A stretch of 64,000 nt of DNA from JBHIYN01 sp041984235 (GCA_041984235.1 JBHIYN010000002.1:248001-312000); one strand, 5' to 3'. Positions 35,036 to 46,009 are shown, counted from the stretch's first letter. Notes: a model not told the origin generated them from the sequence alone. Numbers and translations: made by a program.

Positions 35036-35120
35036 CGGCCGTTGCGCGCTACGGCTCACACCCGCGCACCCCGCGCCACGACGCTTTAATTCAGAATGCC
35101 TGAGAGGACCGCAAACGCCC

Positions 35121-36572
<1,452 letters not shown>

Positions 36573-36580
36573 GCGGACCA

Positions 36581-36670
36581 ATGCATAGCTGCTGCGCTCG
36601 ACATCTTGCGCTCCGGCGGAACGCGACCTGTCTTCGCTCGCTACGCTCCTCATCGCGCTGCGTCAATTGA
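36581..36670 (+). CDS. Possible Cys/Arg-rich leader micro-ORF between sufB and sufC
   Basis: An ATG at 36581 opens 29 codons ending in TGA (36668-36670). The peptide has four Cys, including a tandem CC at positions 4-5, and seven Arg, beginning MHSCCARHLALRR. It lies in a 132-base gap whose composition differs from the flanking genes. A GCGGA-like ribosome-binding site lies just upstream at very short spacing. An ORF this short can arise by chance; codon conservation in relatives is unknown. It is listed because a Cys-rich peptide inside an Fe-S/sulfur operon could act as a sensing leader. Confidence 0.25.
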   Translation: MHSCCARHLALRRNATCLRSLRSSSRCVN

Positions 36671-36704
36671 TGCGCACATGAATCCATAGAGAAATAGTTA
36701 AGAC

Positions 36705-37453
<749 letters not shown>

Positions 37454-37457
<4 letters not shown>

Positions 37458-38758
37458 TCGAGACCCTCGACAGCATCCTGGACGCGGCCATGCGCGAGGC
37501 CGAGTCCGGCCCGGCGTGGCTCGCCGCGCAGCGCCGCGCGGCCCGCGACGGGCTCACCGCACGGGGCCTGCCGACGGTCGCCGAGGAAGCCTGGAAGTAC
37601 ACCAGCCTCAAGCCGCTGGCCGGGATCCCGATGCGGCTGGCCGGCGCCGCCGACGCCGCGGCCCTGCAGGCCCCCGTGCTGGACGGACTGGACCTTGCCG
37701 GCGGCGGCGGACCGCGGCTGGTGATCGTCAATGGCCACCTGCGTGCCGATCTCAGCACGCTCGATGCCCTGCCGACTGGCATCAGCGTGCGCGCCATGCG
37801 CGACGGCGAGCTGCCGGCAAGTGCCCTGGCCGCCGGCGAGGACGCGCCCTTCACCGCGCTCAACCTGGCCGCGCTCACCGACGGTATCGTGATCGACATC
37901 GCGCCCGGCCACGACGTCGCCGAGCCCCTGTCCCTGGTCTTCGTCGCCGCCGGTGACGACGCCCTGCTGCGCGCGCCGCGTGTACTGCTGCGGGCGGGCC
38001 GCGACGCGCGTGCGCGCATCATCGAGGAGTACGTGGCCTGCGGCGACGATCACGGCCTGACCAACGTCGTCACCGATATCGATCTCGCCGCCGGCGCGGT
38101 GCTCGAGCACCACCGGGTGCAGAACGAGGCACCCACGGGGGCCCACGTCGGGCGCATCCTCGCCACGGTCGGCGCCAACGCCGATTTCCATTCCGACTCC
38201 ATCGCCTTCGGCGGCGCGCTGGCGCGCGTCGACATCGACGTGCGGCTGGCCGAACGCGGCGCACGCTGCCGTCTGAACGGCCTGTTCGCGGTCGCCGGCA
38301 CGCAGCACGTCGACCACCATACGACCATCGACCACGCGGTCGGCGACACCCATAGCGAAGAGCTCTACCGCGGCATCCTCGACGGGCGCAGCCGCGGCGT
38401 GTTCAACGGCAAGGTCATCGTGCGCCGGGACGCCCAGCAGATCAGCGCGCGCCAGGCGTCGAACAACCTGCTGCTGTCGCGCCAGGCCGAGATCGACACC
38501 AAGCCCGAGCTCGAGATCTACGCCGACGACGTCACCTGCGCGCACGGCGCGACGGTCGGCGAGCTTGACGCCGCGGCACTGTTCTACCTGCGCTCGCGCG
38601 GGGTCAGCGAGTCCGCCGCCCGCGCCCTGCTGACCTACGCCTTCGCCGAGCGCGTGATCCACGCCATCCCGCTGCAGCGCCTGCGCCGCGCACTCGAGCT
38701 GCGTTTCATCGGCCACGGCGAGATGAGCGCGCTGCGCGATCAACTGGAGACCCCATGA
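37454..38758 (+). CDS. sufD: Fe-S cluster assembly protein SufD
   Basis: SufD is a SufB paralogue that completes the SufBC2D scaffold and takes part in iron acquisition for the cluster. The 434-residue product has EEAWKYTSLKPL near the N-terminus, a beta-helix core, HHTTIDHAVGDTHSEELYRG, GVFNGKVIVRRDAQQISARQ, and the C-terminal CAHGATVGELDAAALFYLRS, all typical. The GTG start at 37454 overlaps the sufC stop (37455-37457), and the stop overlaps the sufS ATG. Confidence 0.96.
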
Positions 38759-40011
38759 GCACCTCGCCCGCCGCCGCCTTGCATGCCGTGCCTTTCGATG
38801 TCGACGCGCTGCGCGCCGACTTTCCGATCCTCGCCCGCGAAGTCAACGGCAAGCCGCTGATCTATGCGGACAACGCCGCGACCACGCAAAAGCCCGCGGC
38901 CGTCATCGAGCGCATCAGCCGCTACTACGAGCACGAGAACGCCAACATCCATCGCGGCGTACATACCCTGAGCGAAGAGGCGACCGAAGCCTACGAGGCC
39001 GCCCGCGCCACCGTGCAGCACTTCGTCAACGCGGCCGACGCGAGCGAGATCGTGTTCACGCGCGGCACCACCGAATCGATCAACCTGGTCGCACAGAGCC
39101 ATGCGCGCAGCACGCTCGGCGCCGGCGACGAGATCCTCATCACCGAGCTCGAACACCATTCGAACATCGTGCCCTGGCAGCTGGTCTGCGAGCAGACCGG
39201 CGCCACCCTGAAGGTCGCCCCCATCGACGACAGCGGGTGCATCGACATGGAGGCCTTCGCCGCGCTGCTCTCCTCGCGCACGCGCCTGGTCGCCGTGGCC
39301 CATGTCTCCAACGCGCTGGGCACGGTCAACCCGGTTGCCGAGATCGTCCGCCTCGCACACGCGGCCGGGGCCCTGGTGCTGGTCGACGGCGCCCAGGCGG
39401 CCATCCACGAGACCCTGGACGTGCAGGCACTGGGCTGCGATTTCTACGCCTTCTCCGGCCACAAGGCACTCGGACCGACCGGCGTCGGCGTGCTCTACGG
39501 GCGCGCCGAGCTGCTCGAGGCGATGCCGCCGTGGCAGGGCGGTGGCGAGATGATCAAGGTCGTGAGCTTCGATCGCACCGAGTACAACGCGGTGCCCTAC
39601 AAGTTCGAGGCCGGCACCCCGAACATTGCCGGCGGCCTCGGCCTGGCCAGCGCGCTCGACTACTTTCGCGCGCTCGACCTTGCCGCGGTGGTGCGCCACG
39701 AGCAGGCCCTGCTCGCCGCGGCCACCGCCCGCGCCAGCGCGGTGCCGGGGCTGCGCATCGTCGGCACCGCGGCCGACAAGGCCGCGGTATTGTCGTTCAC
39801 CATCGACGGCGTGCACCCGCACGACCTCGGCACGCTGCTCGACCACCAGGGTGTCGCGATCCGGACCGGACATCACTGCGCCATGCCGGTGATGACGAAG
39901 TTCGGCCTGAGCGGCACCGCGCGCGCCTCCTTCGCCCTCTACAACACCCTCGACGAGGTCGAACGGCTGTTCGATGCTGTCGACAAGACCCTACCCATGC
40001 TGCTCGACTGA
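38755..40011 (+). CDS. sufS: Cysteine desulfurase SufS
   Basis: SufS is a PLP enzyme that takes sulfur from cysteine as a persulfide for cluster assembly. The 418-residue product has the PLP Lys237 in SGHKALGPTGVGVL, the His-rich ELEHHSNIVPWQ, VDGAQAAIHE, and the persulfide Cys375 in RTGHHCAMP, which marks the SufS (group II) type. ATG 38755 overlaps the sufD stop. SufS normally needs SufE or SufU as sulfur acceptor, and neither gene is present in this operon. Confidence 0.97.
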   Translation: MSTSPAAALHAVPFDVDALRADFPILAREVNGKPLIYADNAATTQKPAAVIERISRYYEHENANIHRGVHTLSEEATEAYEAARATVQHFVNAADASEIVFTRGTTESINLVAQSHARSTLGAGDEILITELEHHSNIVPWQLVCEQTGATLKVAPIDDSGCIDMEAFAALLSSRTRLVAVAHVSNALGTVNPVAEIVRLAHAAGALVLVDGAQAAIHETLDVQALGCDFYAFSGHKALGPTGVGVLYGRAELLEAMPPWQGGGEMIKVVSFDRTEYNAVPYKFEAGTPNIAGGLGLASALDYFRALDLAAVVRHEQALLAAATARASAVPGLRIVGTAADKAAVLSFTIDGVHPHDLGTLLDHQGVAIRTGHHCAMPVMTKFGLSGTARASFALYNTLDEVERLFDAVDKTLPMLLD

Positions 40012-40019
40012 GAACGACC

Positions 40020-40580
40020 ATGAACCAGGCGCAGGACTTCACGCGGCCCATCGCGCTCGAGCGCGACTGCGACGCCGTGCTCATCCCCGAAGGCTCCACC
40101 ATTACCCTGAAGGCGGGCGCGGAGGTCTACGTGACCCAGGCCCTGGGCGGCTCGGTGACGGTCAACGTCAACGGCAATCTCGCCCGTATCAGCCCGGAGA
40201 ACGTCGACGCGCTGGGCATGACCGCCGAGGCGATGCCGGCCGAGCGCGCCAGCGCGAGCAGCGACGGTTCGGTCGAGGAAGATCTCATCTGGGAGCAGCT
40301 CAGCACCTGTTACGACCCCGAGATCCCGATCAACATCGTCGAGCTCGGGCTCATCTACCGCTGCGAAGTGGTCGCCACCGACGGCGGCAACCGGGTCTGC
40401 ATCGACATGACCCTGACCGCGCCGGGCTGCGGCATGGGGCCGTTCCTGGTCGAGGACGTGCGGGCCAAGGTCGCGCAGGTACCGAACGTCAGCGGGGTCG
40501 ACGTCGAGCTGGTATTCGACCCGCCCTGGAACCCGGAGATGATGTCCGAGGCCGCGCGCCTGCAGACCGGCCTGTACTGA
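40020..40580 (+). CDS. sufT: Fe-S maturation factor SufT (DUF59/MIP18 family)
   Basis: The 186-residue product has an N-terminal segment (VLIPEGSTITLKAGAEVYVT, GGSVTVNVNGNLARI) and a C-terminal DUF59 domain (about 85-165) with CYDPEIPINIVELGLIYRCE and MTLTAPGCGMGPFLVEDV. This is the long SufT form found at the end of bacterial suf operons, reported to help mature Fe-S proteins. ATG 40020 starts eight bases after sufS. Longer in-frame versions are out-of-frame readings of sufS. Confidence 0.93.
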   Translation: MNQAQDFTRPIALERDCDAVLIPEGSTITLKAGAEVYVTQALGGSVTVNVNGNLARISPENVDALGMTAEAMPAERASASSDGSVEEDLIWEQLSTCYDPEIPINIVELGLIYRCEVVATDGGNRVCIDMTLTAPGCGMGPFLVEDVRAKVAQVPNVSGVDVELVFDPPWNPEMMSEAARLQTGLY

Positions 40581-40638
40581 TGCGCCGCCGGGCCTGAAAA
40601 GACGTTCACGCGGGACTGGCGCCGGGCGCGCCAGGCAG

Positions 40639-40644
40639 TATAAT
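40639..40644 (+). promoter_or_regulatory. -10 box for ndk
   Basis: A perfect TATAAT lies 49 bases before the ndk ATG, in the 112-base gap after sufT. The -35 region at the right distance (CTGGCG, 40616-40621) matches consensus at only three of six positions. It suggests that ndk is transcribed separately from the suf operon. Confidence 0.55.
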
Positions 40645-40692
40645 ACCGCGCCGTTTTTAAATGTCTTTTCAGTAAGTTACGGAGTTCTCCCC

Positions 40693-41121
40693 ATGGCCAT
40701 CGAACGCACGCTGTCGATCATCAAGCCGAGCGCTGTGCGCGACAACCACATCGGCGCCATCCTCGCCAAGTTCGAGGCCGCCGACCTCGTCATCGTCGCC
40801 GCGAAAATGATGCATCTCAGCCGCGAGCAGGCCGAAGCTTTCTACGGCGTGCACAAGGCCAAACCGTTCTTCGACGAGCTGGTCGAATTCATGACCACCG
40901 GTCCGGTCATGGTGCAGGTGCTCGAAGGCGAGAACGCCATCCAGGTCAATCGTGACGTCATGGGCGCCACTAACCCGGCCGATGCCGCGCCGGGCACCAT
41001 CCGCGCCGAGTTCGCCAACAGCATCACCGAGAATGCCGTGCACGGCTCCGACGCTCCCGATACCGCACGCACCGAGATCGCCTTCTTCTTCGATGGCTCG
41101 GAGATCCATTCGCGCGGTTGA
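40693..41121 (+). CDS. ndk: Nucleoside diphosphate kinase
   Basis: Ndk transfers the gamma-phosphate between nucleoside di- and triphosphates through a phosphohistidine. The 142-residue product starts MAIERTLSIIKPSAV and has the active-site His117 in NAVHGSD, with VQVLEGENAIQVNRDVMGAT. The length is standard. In gammaproteobacteria ndk commonly precedes rlmN, as it does here. Confidence 0.98.
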   Translation: MAIERTLSIIKPSAVRDNHIGAILAKFEAADLVIVAAKMMHLSREQAEAFYGVHKAKPFFDELVEFMTTGPVMVQVLEGENAIQVNRDVMGATNPADAAPGTIRAEFANSITENAVHGSDAPDTARTEIAFFFDGSEIHSRG

Positions 41122-41129
41122 CGGTTGTC

Positions 41130-41154
41130 GCGCGGCGCCGGCAAGGCGCCGCGC
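41130..41154 (+). other. Strong GC hairpin between ndk and rlmN
   Basis: A perfect 10-bp stem, GCGCGGCGCC (41130-41139) with GGCGCCGCGC (41145-41154), encloses the loop GGCAA, nine bases after the ndk stop and 20 bases before the rlmN ATG. There is no T tract. It is likely to stabilise the ndk message or reduce readthrough and translation into rlmN. Confidence 0.65.
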
Positions 41155-41174
41155 CGGACCCGCCCGCAACGGCC

Positions 41175-42284
41175 ATGAACAGCACCACCGTCAACCTGCT
41201 CGACCTCGACGAAGGCGCGCTCGGCCGCTACTTCGAGTCTCTCGGCGAGCGCGGCTACCGCGCGCGCCAGATCATCAAGTGGGTGCATCAGCAGGGCGTC
41301 ACCGATTTCGGCGCGATGACCAACCTGAGCAAGGCCCTGCGCGAACGCCTGCTCGGCGAGACCGAGATCCGCACCCCGCAGGTGGTGACCGAGCAGCACT
41401 CCGCCGACGGCACCCGCAAGTGGCTGCTGCGGGTCGACAACGGCAACTGCATCGAGACCGTGTTCATCCCGGAAGGCGAGCGTGGCACGCTGTGCGTCTC
41501 CTCGCAGGTGGGCTGCCCGCTGGACTGCCGCTTCTGCGCCACCGCCCGCCAGGGCTTCAGCCGCAACCTGACCGTGAGTGAGATCATCGGCCAGGTGTGG
41601 CTGGCCGCGCGTGCGCTCGGGCAGACTCCGAAGGTCGGCCGCTATATCACCAATGTCGTCATGATGGGCATGGGCGAGCCGCTGCTCAATTTCGACAACG
41701 TCGTGCCCGCGATGCGCCTGATGCTCGACGACAACGCCTACAACCTGAGCCGCAAGCGGGTCACCCTCAGTACGGCCGGCGTGGTACCCGGCATCGACCG
41801 GCTGGCGGACGAGTGCCCGGTCAGTCTCGCCATCTCACTGCATGCGACCAACGATGCGCTGCGCGACGAGCTGGTGCCGATCAACCGCAAGTATCCGCTC
41901 GCCGATCTGCTTGATGCATGCCGCCGCTACGCCGGCGCCAATCCGCACGGCGAGATTACCTTCGAGTACGTCATGCTCGCAGGCGTCAACGACAGCGTCG
42001 CCGAGGCGCGCGACATGGTGCGCCTGCTGCAGGGTCTGCCGGCCAAGGTCAACCTGATCCCGTTCAATCCGTTTCCTGGCGCGCCCTACCAGCGGCCGGC
42101 CCTGGAGACCATCAACGCTTTCCGCGAGCGCCTGGTGCGCTCGGGCATCGTCACCGTCACCCGCAAGACGCGCGGCGACGACATCGCGGCAGCCTGCGGC
42201 CAGCTCGTCGGCGAGGTCCAGGCCAGGGCGCGGCGCCACCGTAAGGGTATACACTCAGTACCTGCCGCTCCGGAGAGCACTTGA
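41175..42284 (+). CDS. rlmN: Dual-specificity rRNA/tRNA adenine-C2 methyltransferase RlmN
   Basis: RlmN is a radical SAM enzyme that methylates A2503 of 23S rRNA and A37 of some tRNAs. The 369-residue product has CX3CX2C at Cys114, Cys118 and Cys121 (GCPLDCRFCATARQGFSRNL), VVMMGMGEPLLNFDN, SLHATNDALRDELVPIN, and the C-terminal catalytic Cys in DDIAAACGQL. ATG 41175 is preferred over an in-frame start at 41118, which would read through the hairpin. The stop overlaps the pilF ATG. Confidence 0.96.
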   Translation: MNSTTVNLLDLDEGALGRYFESLGERGYRARQIIKWVHQQGVTDFGAMTNLSKALRERLLGETEIRTPQVVTEQHSADGTRKWLLRVDNGNCIETVFIPEGERGTLCVSSQVGCPLDCRFCATARQGFSRNLTVSEIIGQVWLAARALGQTPKVGRYITNVVMMGMGEPLLNFDNVVPAMRLMLDDNAYNLSRKRVTLSTAGVVPGIDRLADECPVSLAISLHATNDALRDELVPINRKYPLADLLDACRRYAGANPHGEITFEYVMLAGVNDSVAEARDMVRLLQGLPAKVNLIPFNPFPGAPYQRPALETINAFRERLVRSGIVTVTRKTRGDDIAAACGQLVGEVQARARRHRKGIHSVPAAPEST

Positions 42285-43048
42285 TGCCAAATCGCCGCCT
42301 GCGCCTGCTCGCGATCGTTCTCGTCGTACTCGCCAGCGGGTGCCAGCAGGCAGGGACCGCCAAGCAAAGCGAAGTCGACCGCGCCAAGCTGGCCCAGATC
42401 AATACCGAGCTCGGCTTCCAGTACCTCCAGCAGCGCGAGTACGAAACCGCGCTGAGGAAGCTCGAGAAAGCGCTCGAGGCGGATGCCGACTACGCCGACG
42501 CGCACAACGCCATGGGCCTGTTGCACGAGGCGCTCGGCCAGTACGAGGACGCCGAGCGCAGCTTCAAACGCGCCCTGCGCCTGGATCCCAGGAACTCCGC
42601 GGCGCTCAACAACTACGGCCAGTTCCTGTGCCAGCGCGGACGCTACGAGGAAGGGCAGAAGCAGTTCCTGAGCGCGGTCGCCAATCCCCTCTACAACCTG
42701 CCCGCCGTGGCCTACAGCAACGCCGGCTCCTGTGCCTTCGACGCCGGCGATCTGGACACCGCGGAAAGCCACTTTCGCTCGGCCCTGGGCATCGACGCGC
42801 GACTCGCGCCGGCGCTGCTGCAGATGGCCGATCTGAGCTACCGGCTGGGGCGTTACCTGCCCGCGCGAGGCTACCTGCAGCGTTATCTCGAAGTCGCCCG
42901 CCATACCGCACGCTCGCTGTGGCTGGGTGTGCGCATCGAGCGTGAGCTCGACGGCCGCGACGCGATTTCGAGCTACTCACTGCAACTCGAGAAGAACTTC
43001 CCCGATGCGCCGGAAACCAGGCTGCTCCTCGAATCGAAGCGGCAGTGA
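42284..43048 (+). CDS. pilF: Type IV pilus pilotin lipoprotein PilF/PilW (TPR)
   Basis: PilF is an outer-membrane lipoprotein needed for PilQ to assemble in the outer membrane. The 254-residue product has a signal peptide with lipobox LASGC (Cys20). Six or so TPR units follow, for example NTELGFQYLQQREYETALRK, DAHNAMGLLHEALGQYEDAE and AALNNYGQFLCQRGRYEEGQ. ATG 42284 overlaps the rlmN stop, and the stop overlaps the rodZ start by four bases. It serves the secretin encoded 38 kb away at 2103-4232. Confidence 0.93.
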   Translation: MPNRRLRLLAIVLVVLASGCQQAGTAKQSEVDRAKLAQINTELGFQYLQQREYETALRKLEKALEADADYADAHNAMGLLHEALGQYEDAERSFKRALRLDPRNSAALNNYGQFLCQRGRYEEGQKQFLSAVANPLYNLPAVAYSNAGSCAFDAGDLDTAESHFRSALGIDARLAPALLQMADLSYRLGRYLPARGYLQRYLEVARHTARSLWLGVRIERELDGRDAISSYSLQLEKNFPDAPETRLLLESKRQ

Positions 43049-43992
43049 GCGAGCGCGAGCACAACGCGGCGGGCGGTGACGACGCGGAGGCGGCGCAGAC
43101 CAATCTCGGGGAAATGCTGCGCAAGGCACGCGAGATGCGCGACCTCAGCGTGGAGGATCTCGCCCGCCGGCTGCGCCTGGCGCCGCGCATCGTGCACGAT
43201 CTCGAACGCAACCAGTTCGACCAGATCGCCGCACCGGCCTTCATTCGCGGTTACATCCGCTCCATCGCCAAGGAACTGGACGTCGACAGCACGCCGATGA
43301 TCGCCGTGTTCGACCTGCGTACGCTGGGCGAAGCGCCGCCGCTGGCCGACTTCCAGTCGCGCGCGCCGGCCCAGATCACCGTCGACAGCAACGTCATCCG
43401 TTACACCAGCGCGGGGCTCGTCCTGGTCATGCTGGTGCTGATGGTGTCGTGGTGGCGGGCGCATGACAGCGCGCCCCCCGCGGGCCCGCAGCCGGAAGAG
43501 GGCGGCGACGTCGCGGCGACCGAACCGCTGACCTATGACTTCGACATCGTCACCCATTCGGAGGCACCCTTTTACCGTGCGCCGCCCCCCGCACCGGCTG
43601 CGCCGGCATCCACCACGGCGGCAGCCGGAACCGTCGCAGCAGACGACGGCGACGCCGCACCGGGGACGGACCCGGAAACGGCAGCGCCGGACGGCACCCC
43701 CGCCGCCGAGCCGGCCGCCGACGAGTTGCTCATAACGACCACCGAAGACGCCTGGATCGAGGTGCGCGACGCTGGTGGCGAGCGCCTGCATTTCGGGCTC
43801 GCGCGCCCGGACCGCGCAGTGCGCCTCGGCGGCGTGCCGCCGTTCACCCTGATCATCGGCAACGCGCCGGCGGTGGCGGTGAGCTATGGCGGCGTGGCGG
43901 TGGCCTTCGACGCCTTCATGCGCGAGGGTGTCGCACGCTTCCAGCTCGCCTCACCGCAACCGAGCGCGATCGCGGAGCGTCCCGGTGAGTAA
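43045..43992 (+). CDS. rodZ: Cell-shape protein RodZ
   Basis: RodZ links the MreB cytoskeleton to the elongation machinery. The 315-residue product has an N-terminal helix-turn-helix (about 18-80, with LGEMLRKAREMRDLSVEDLA and APAFIRGYIRSIAKELDVD). A single membrane helix follows (about 119-137), then a Pro/Ala/Thr-rich periplasmic linker. The C-terminal DUF4115 domain (about 235-310) contains DAWIEVRDAGGERLHFGLA. The GTG start at 43045 overlaps pilF. The stop overlaps hisS by eight bases; ispG, usually found next, is missing. Confidence 0.92.
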   Translation: MSEREHNAAGGDDAEAAQTNLGEMLRKAREMRDLSVEDLARRLRLAPRIVHDLERNQFDQIAAPAFIRGYIRSIAKELDVDSTPMIAVFDLRTLGEAPPLADFQSRAPAQITVDSNVIRYTSAGLVLVMLVLMVSWWRAHDSAPPAGPQPEEGGDVAATEPLTYDFDIVTHSEAPFYRAPPPAPAAPASTTAAAGTVAADDGDAAPGTDPETAAPDGTPAAEPAADELLITTTEDAWIEVRDAGGERLHFGLARPDRAVRLGGVPPFTLIIGNAPAVAVSYGGVAVAFDAFMREGVARFQLASPQPSAIAERPGE

Positions 43993-45259
43993 TACCCTGA
44001 AGGCCGTGCGCGGGATGAACGACATCCTGCCGCACAACAGCGGCCACTGGCGCTGGCTGGAACACACCATCATCTCGGTGCTGGACGCCTACGGCTACCA
44101 GGAGATTCGCCTGCCGCTGGTCGAGCAATCGGCGGTGTTCAAACGCTCCATCGGCGAAGCGACCGACATCGTGCAGAAGGAGATGTATACCTTCGACGAC
44201 CGCAACGGAGACAGTCTTACGCTACGCCCCGAGGGCACCGCCGGCTGCGTGCGTGCGGCCATTCAGCACGGCCTGCTGCACCAGCTGCCGCAGCGGTTGT
44301 GGTACATGGGCCCGATGTTCCGTCACGAGCGCCCGCAGCGCGGCCGCCAGCGCCAGTTCCACCAGATCGGCGTGGAGGTGTTCGGGCCGCCCGGCCCCGA
44401 TATCGACGCAGAGGTCATCCTGCTGACGGCGCGCCTGTGGCGCGCGCTGGGCCTGGACCACATCGAGCTCGAGCTGAACTCGCTCGGCACCGCCGAGGTG
44501 CGCCGCGACTACCGCGCCGTGCTGGTCGACTACCTGCGCGACCATGCCGACGCGCTCGACGACGACAGCCGCGACCGGCTGGAACGCAACCCGCTGCGCG
44601 TCCTCGACAGCAAGAACCCCGACATGCAAACGTTGATCGCCGGCGCGCCCTCGCTGCTCGAACATCTCGATACCGAGTCGCGGGAGCATTTCGACCAGCT
44701 GCAGACGATCCTCGCCGACAACGGCGTCACGGCACGGATCAACCCGCGCCTGGTGCGCGGACTCGATTATTACTCGCGCACTGTCTTCGAATGGATCACG
44801 ACCGAGCTCGGCGCGCAGGGCACCGTCTGCGCCGGGGGACGTTACGACGGCCTGGTCGAAATGATGGGGGCCAAGCCGGTCCCGGCAGTCGGCTTCGCCA
44901 TGGGCCTGGAACGCCTGCTCGAGCTGCATGCCGGGCAGCATGGCGAGCGCGCTGCAGGCGCGCCCGCCATCTACGTGCTCGGCACCGGCGACGGGCTCGA
45001 CCGTCATGCCCTGGGGCTGGCCGAGCGCCTGCGCGATCGCCACCCGGCGTGGCCAATCGTTGCCCATGTCGGTGGTGGCAGCATGAAGTCACGCCTGAAG
45101 AAGGCCGACCGCAGCGGTGCCGAGGTCGCGCTCATCCTCGGTGAAGACGAGCTCGCTGCCGGCGCCGTGACCGTCAAGCCCCTGCGCAGCGAGGCACCGC
45201 AGGAGCGCTGCAGCGAGAGCGATCTCGGCGCTGCCCTGCAGCGCCTGCTGACCGGCTGA
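43985..45259 (+). CDS. hisS: Histidyl-tRNA synthetase
   Basis: HisS charges tRNA-His. The 424-residue class II enzyme has motif 1 around EIRLPLVEQSAVFKRSIGEA, TLRPEGTAGCVRAAI, motif 2 (WYMGPMFRHERPQRGRQRQF), the histidine-binding motifs LVRGLDYYSRTVFEW and AGGRYDGL, motif 3 (GFAMGLERLLEL), and a C-terminal anticodon domain. The start is GTG 43985, giving VSNTLKAVRGMNDILP; upstream in-frame codons belong to rodZ. The eight-base overlap with rodZ leaves no room for ispG. Confidence 0.97.
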   Translation: MSNTLKAVRGMNDILPHNSGHWRWLEHTIISVLDAYGYQEIRLPLVEQSAVFKRSIGEATDIVQKEMYTFDDRNGDSLTLRPEGTAGCVRAAIQHGLLHQLPQRLWYMGPMFRHERPQRGRQRQFHQIGVEVFGPPGPDIDAEVILLTARLWRALGLDHIELELNSLGTAEVRRDYRAVLVDYLRDHADALDDDSRDRLERNPLRVLDSKNPDMQTLIAGAPSLLEHLDTESREHFDQLQTILADNGVTARINPRLVRGLDYYSRTVFEWITTELGAQGTVCAGGRYDGLVEMMGAKPVPAVGFAMGLERLLELHAGQHGERAAGAPAIYVLGTGDGLDRHALGLAERLRDRHPAWPIVAHVGGGSMKSRLKKADRSGAEVALILGEDELAAGAVTVKPLRSEAPQERCSESDLGAALQRLLTG

Positions 45260-45297
45260 GCCCGGCGCCGGGCCGGTGCACGGCGGCGCAATCCCGC

Positions 45298-45303
45298 TAT
45301 AAT
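45298..45303 (+). promoter_or_regulatory. -10 box before yfgM-bamB-der
   Basis: A perfect TATAAT lies 55 bases before the yfgM start in the 99-base gap after hisS. No good -35 box is seen. The same gap holds the palindrome GCCCGGCGCCGGGC (45260-45273) just after the hisS stop, which could fold as a short hairpin. Confidence 0.5.
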
Positions 45304-45358
45304 TGCGCGTTTTTCCGGGTTACAGCGGGCTGACACGGCCCGGCGGAGTCTAGGCGAA

Positions 45359-46009
45359 GTGGAACATTACGCGTCCGAGCAGGAACAAGTCGAACAACTG
45401 AAGCGCTGGTGGAAAGAGAACGGGCGCTCGCTGGTGTTCGGCCTGGTCATCGGCATCGGCGGCCTGGCCGGCTACCGCTACTGGGATGCGAGCGAGACCG
45501 CGCGCGCGGAGAACGCCTCGCTTACCTACGAGCAGTTCCTGACCATGGCCGGAGAGCAACGCCGCGAAGATGCCGTACAGACCGGCAACGCGATCCTCGA
45601 GAATTACCCGGGCAGCGCCTACGCGCGCATGACCACCCTGATGCTGGCCAAGATCGCGGTCGAGGGCGGTGATTACGAGCGGGCAGAAGCGCTGCTCGAA
45701 ACGCTCATCAGCGAAGACCCGGACGCCGAGATTGCGCAGATTGCGCGCGCACGCCTGGCCCGCATCAGGCTCGCCGGGGGCGATGCCGCGGCCGCCGCCG
45801 CCCTGCTCGATGCCATCCCCGCGCTCGGCGAGCAGCAACGCTTCAGCGAGCTACGCGCGGACGTCGCTGCCGCCAGGGGCGAGATCGACGCCGCGCGCGC
45901 GCTCTACCTCGAAGCCCTGGCGCATGCCGAGGAGCTGGGCCTGGAGCGCGGCGCCATCCAGCTCAAGCTCGACAACCTCGGCGCCGCGGCCGCGGCAGGC
46001 GGCTCGTGA
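45359..46009 (+). CDS. yfgM: YfgM family protein (SecYEG-associated, TPR-like)
   Basis: The 216-residue protein has a short cytoplasmic N-terminus (SEQEQVEQLKRWWKENGRSL), one membrane helix (about 25-41), and a periplasmic TPR-like domain with repeated AxxAxxLL helices. YfgM in E. coli associates with SecYEG and PpiD in protein export. The GTG start at 45359 gives the conserved N-terminus, and the stop overlaps bamB by four bases. The hisS-yfgM-bamB-der order is conserved in gammaproteobacteria. Confidence 0.9.
   Translation: MEHYASEQEQVEQLKRWWKENGRSLVFGLVIGIGGLAGYRYWDASETARAENASLTYEQFLTMAGEQRREDAVQTGNAILENYPGSAYARMTTLMLAKIAVEGGDYERAEALLETLISEDPDAEIAQIARARLARIRLAGGDAAAAAALLDAIPALGEQQRFSELRADVAAARGEIDAARALYLEALAHAEELGLERGAIQLKLDNLGAAAAAGGS

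Noticed and set aside
45260..45273. Palindrome GCCCGGCGCCGGGC after hisS as a terminator
   Set aside because: Perfect palindrome but short as a hairpin and without a T tract; such GC palindromes are expected by chance in this composition.
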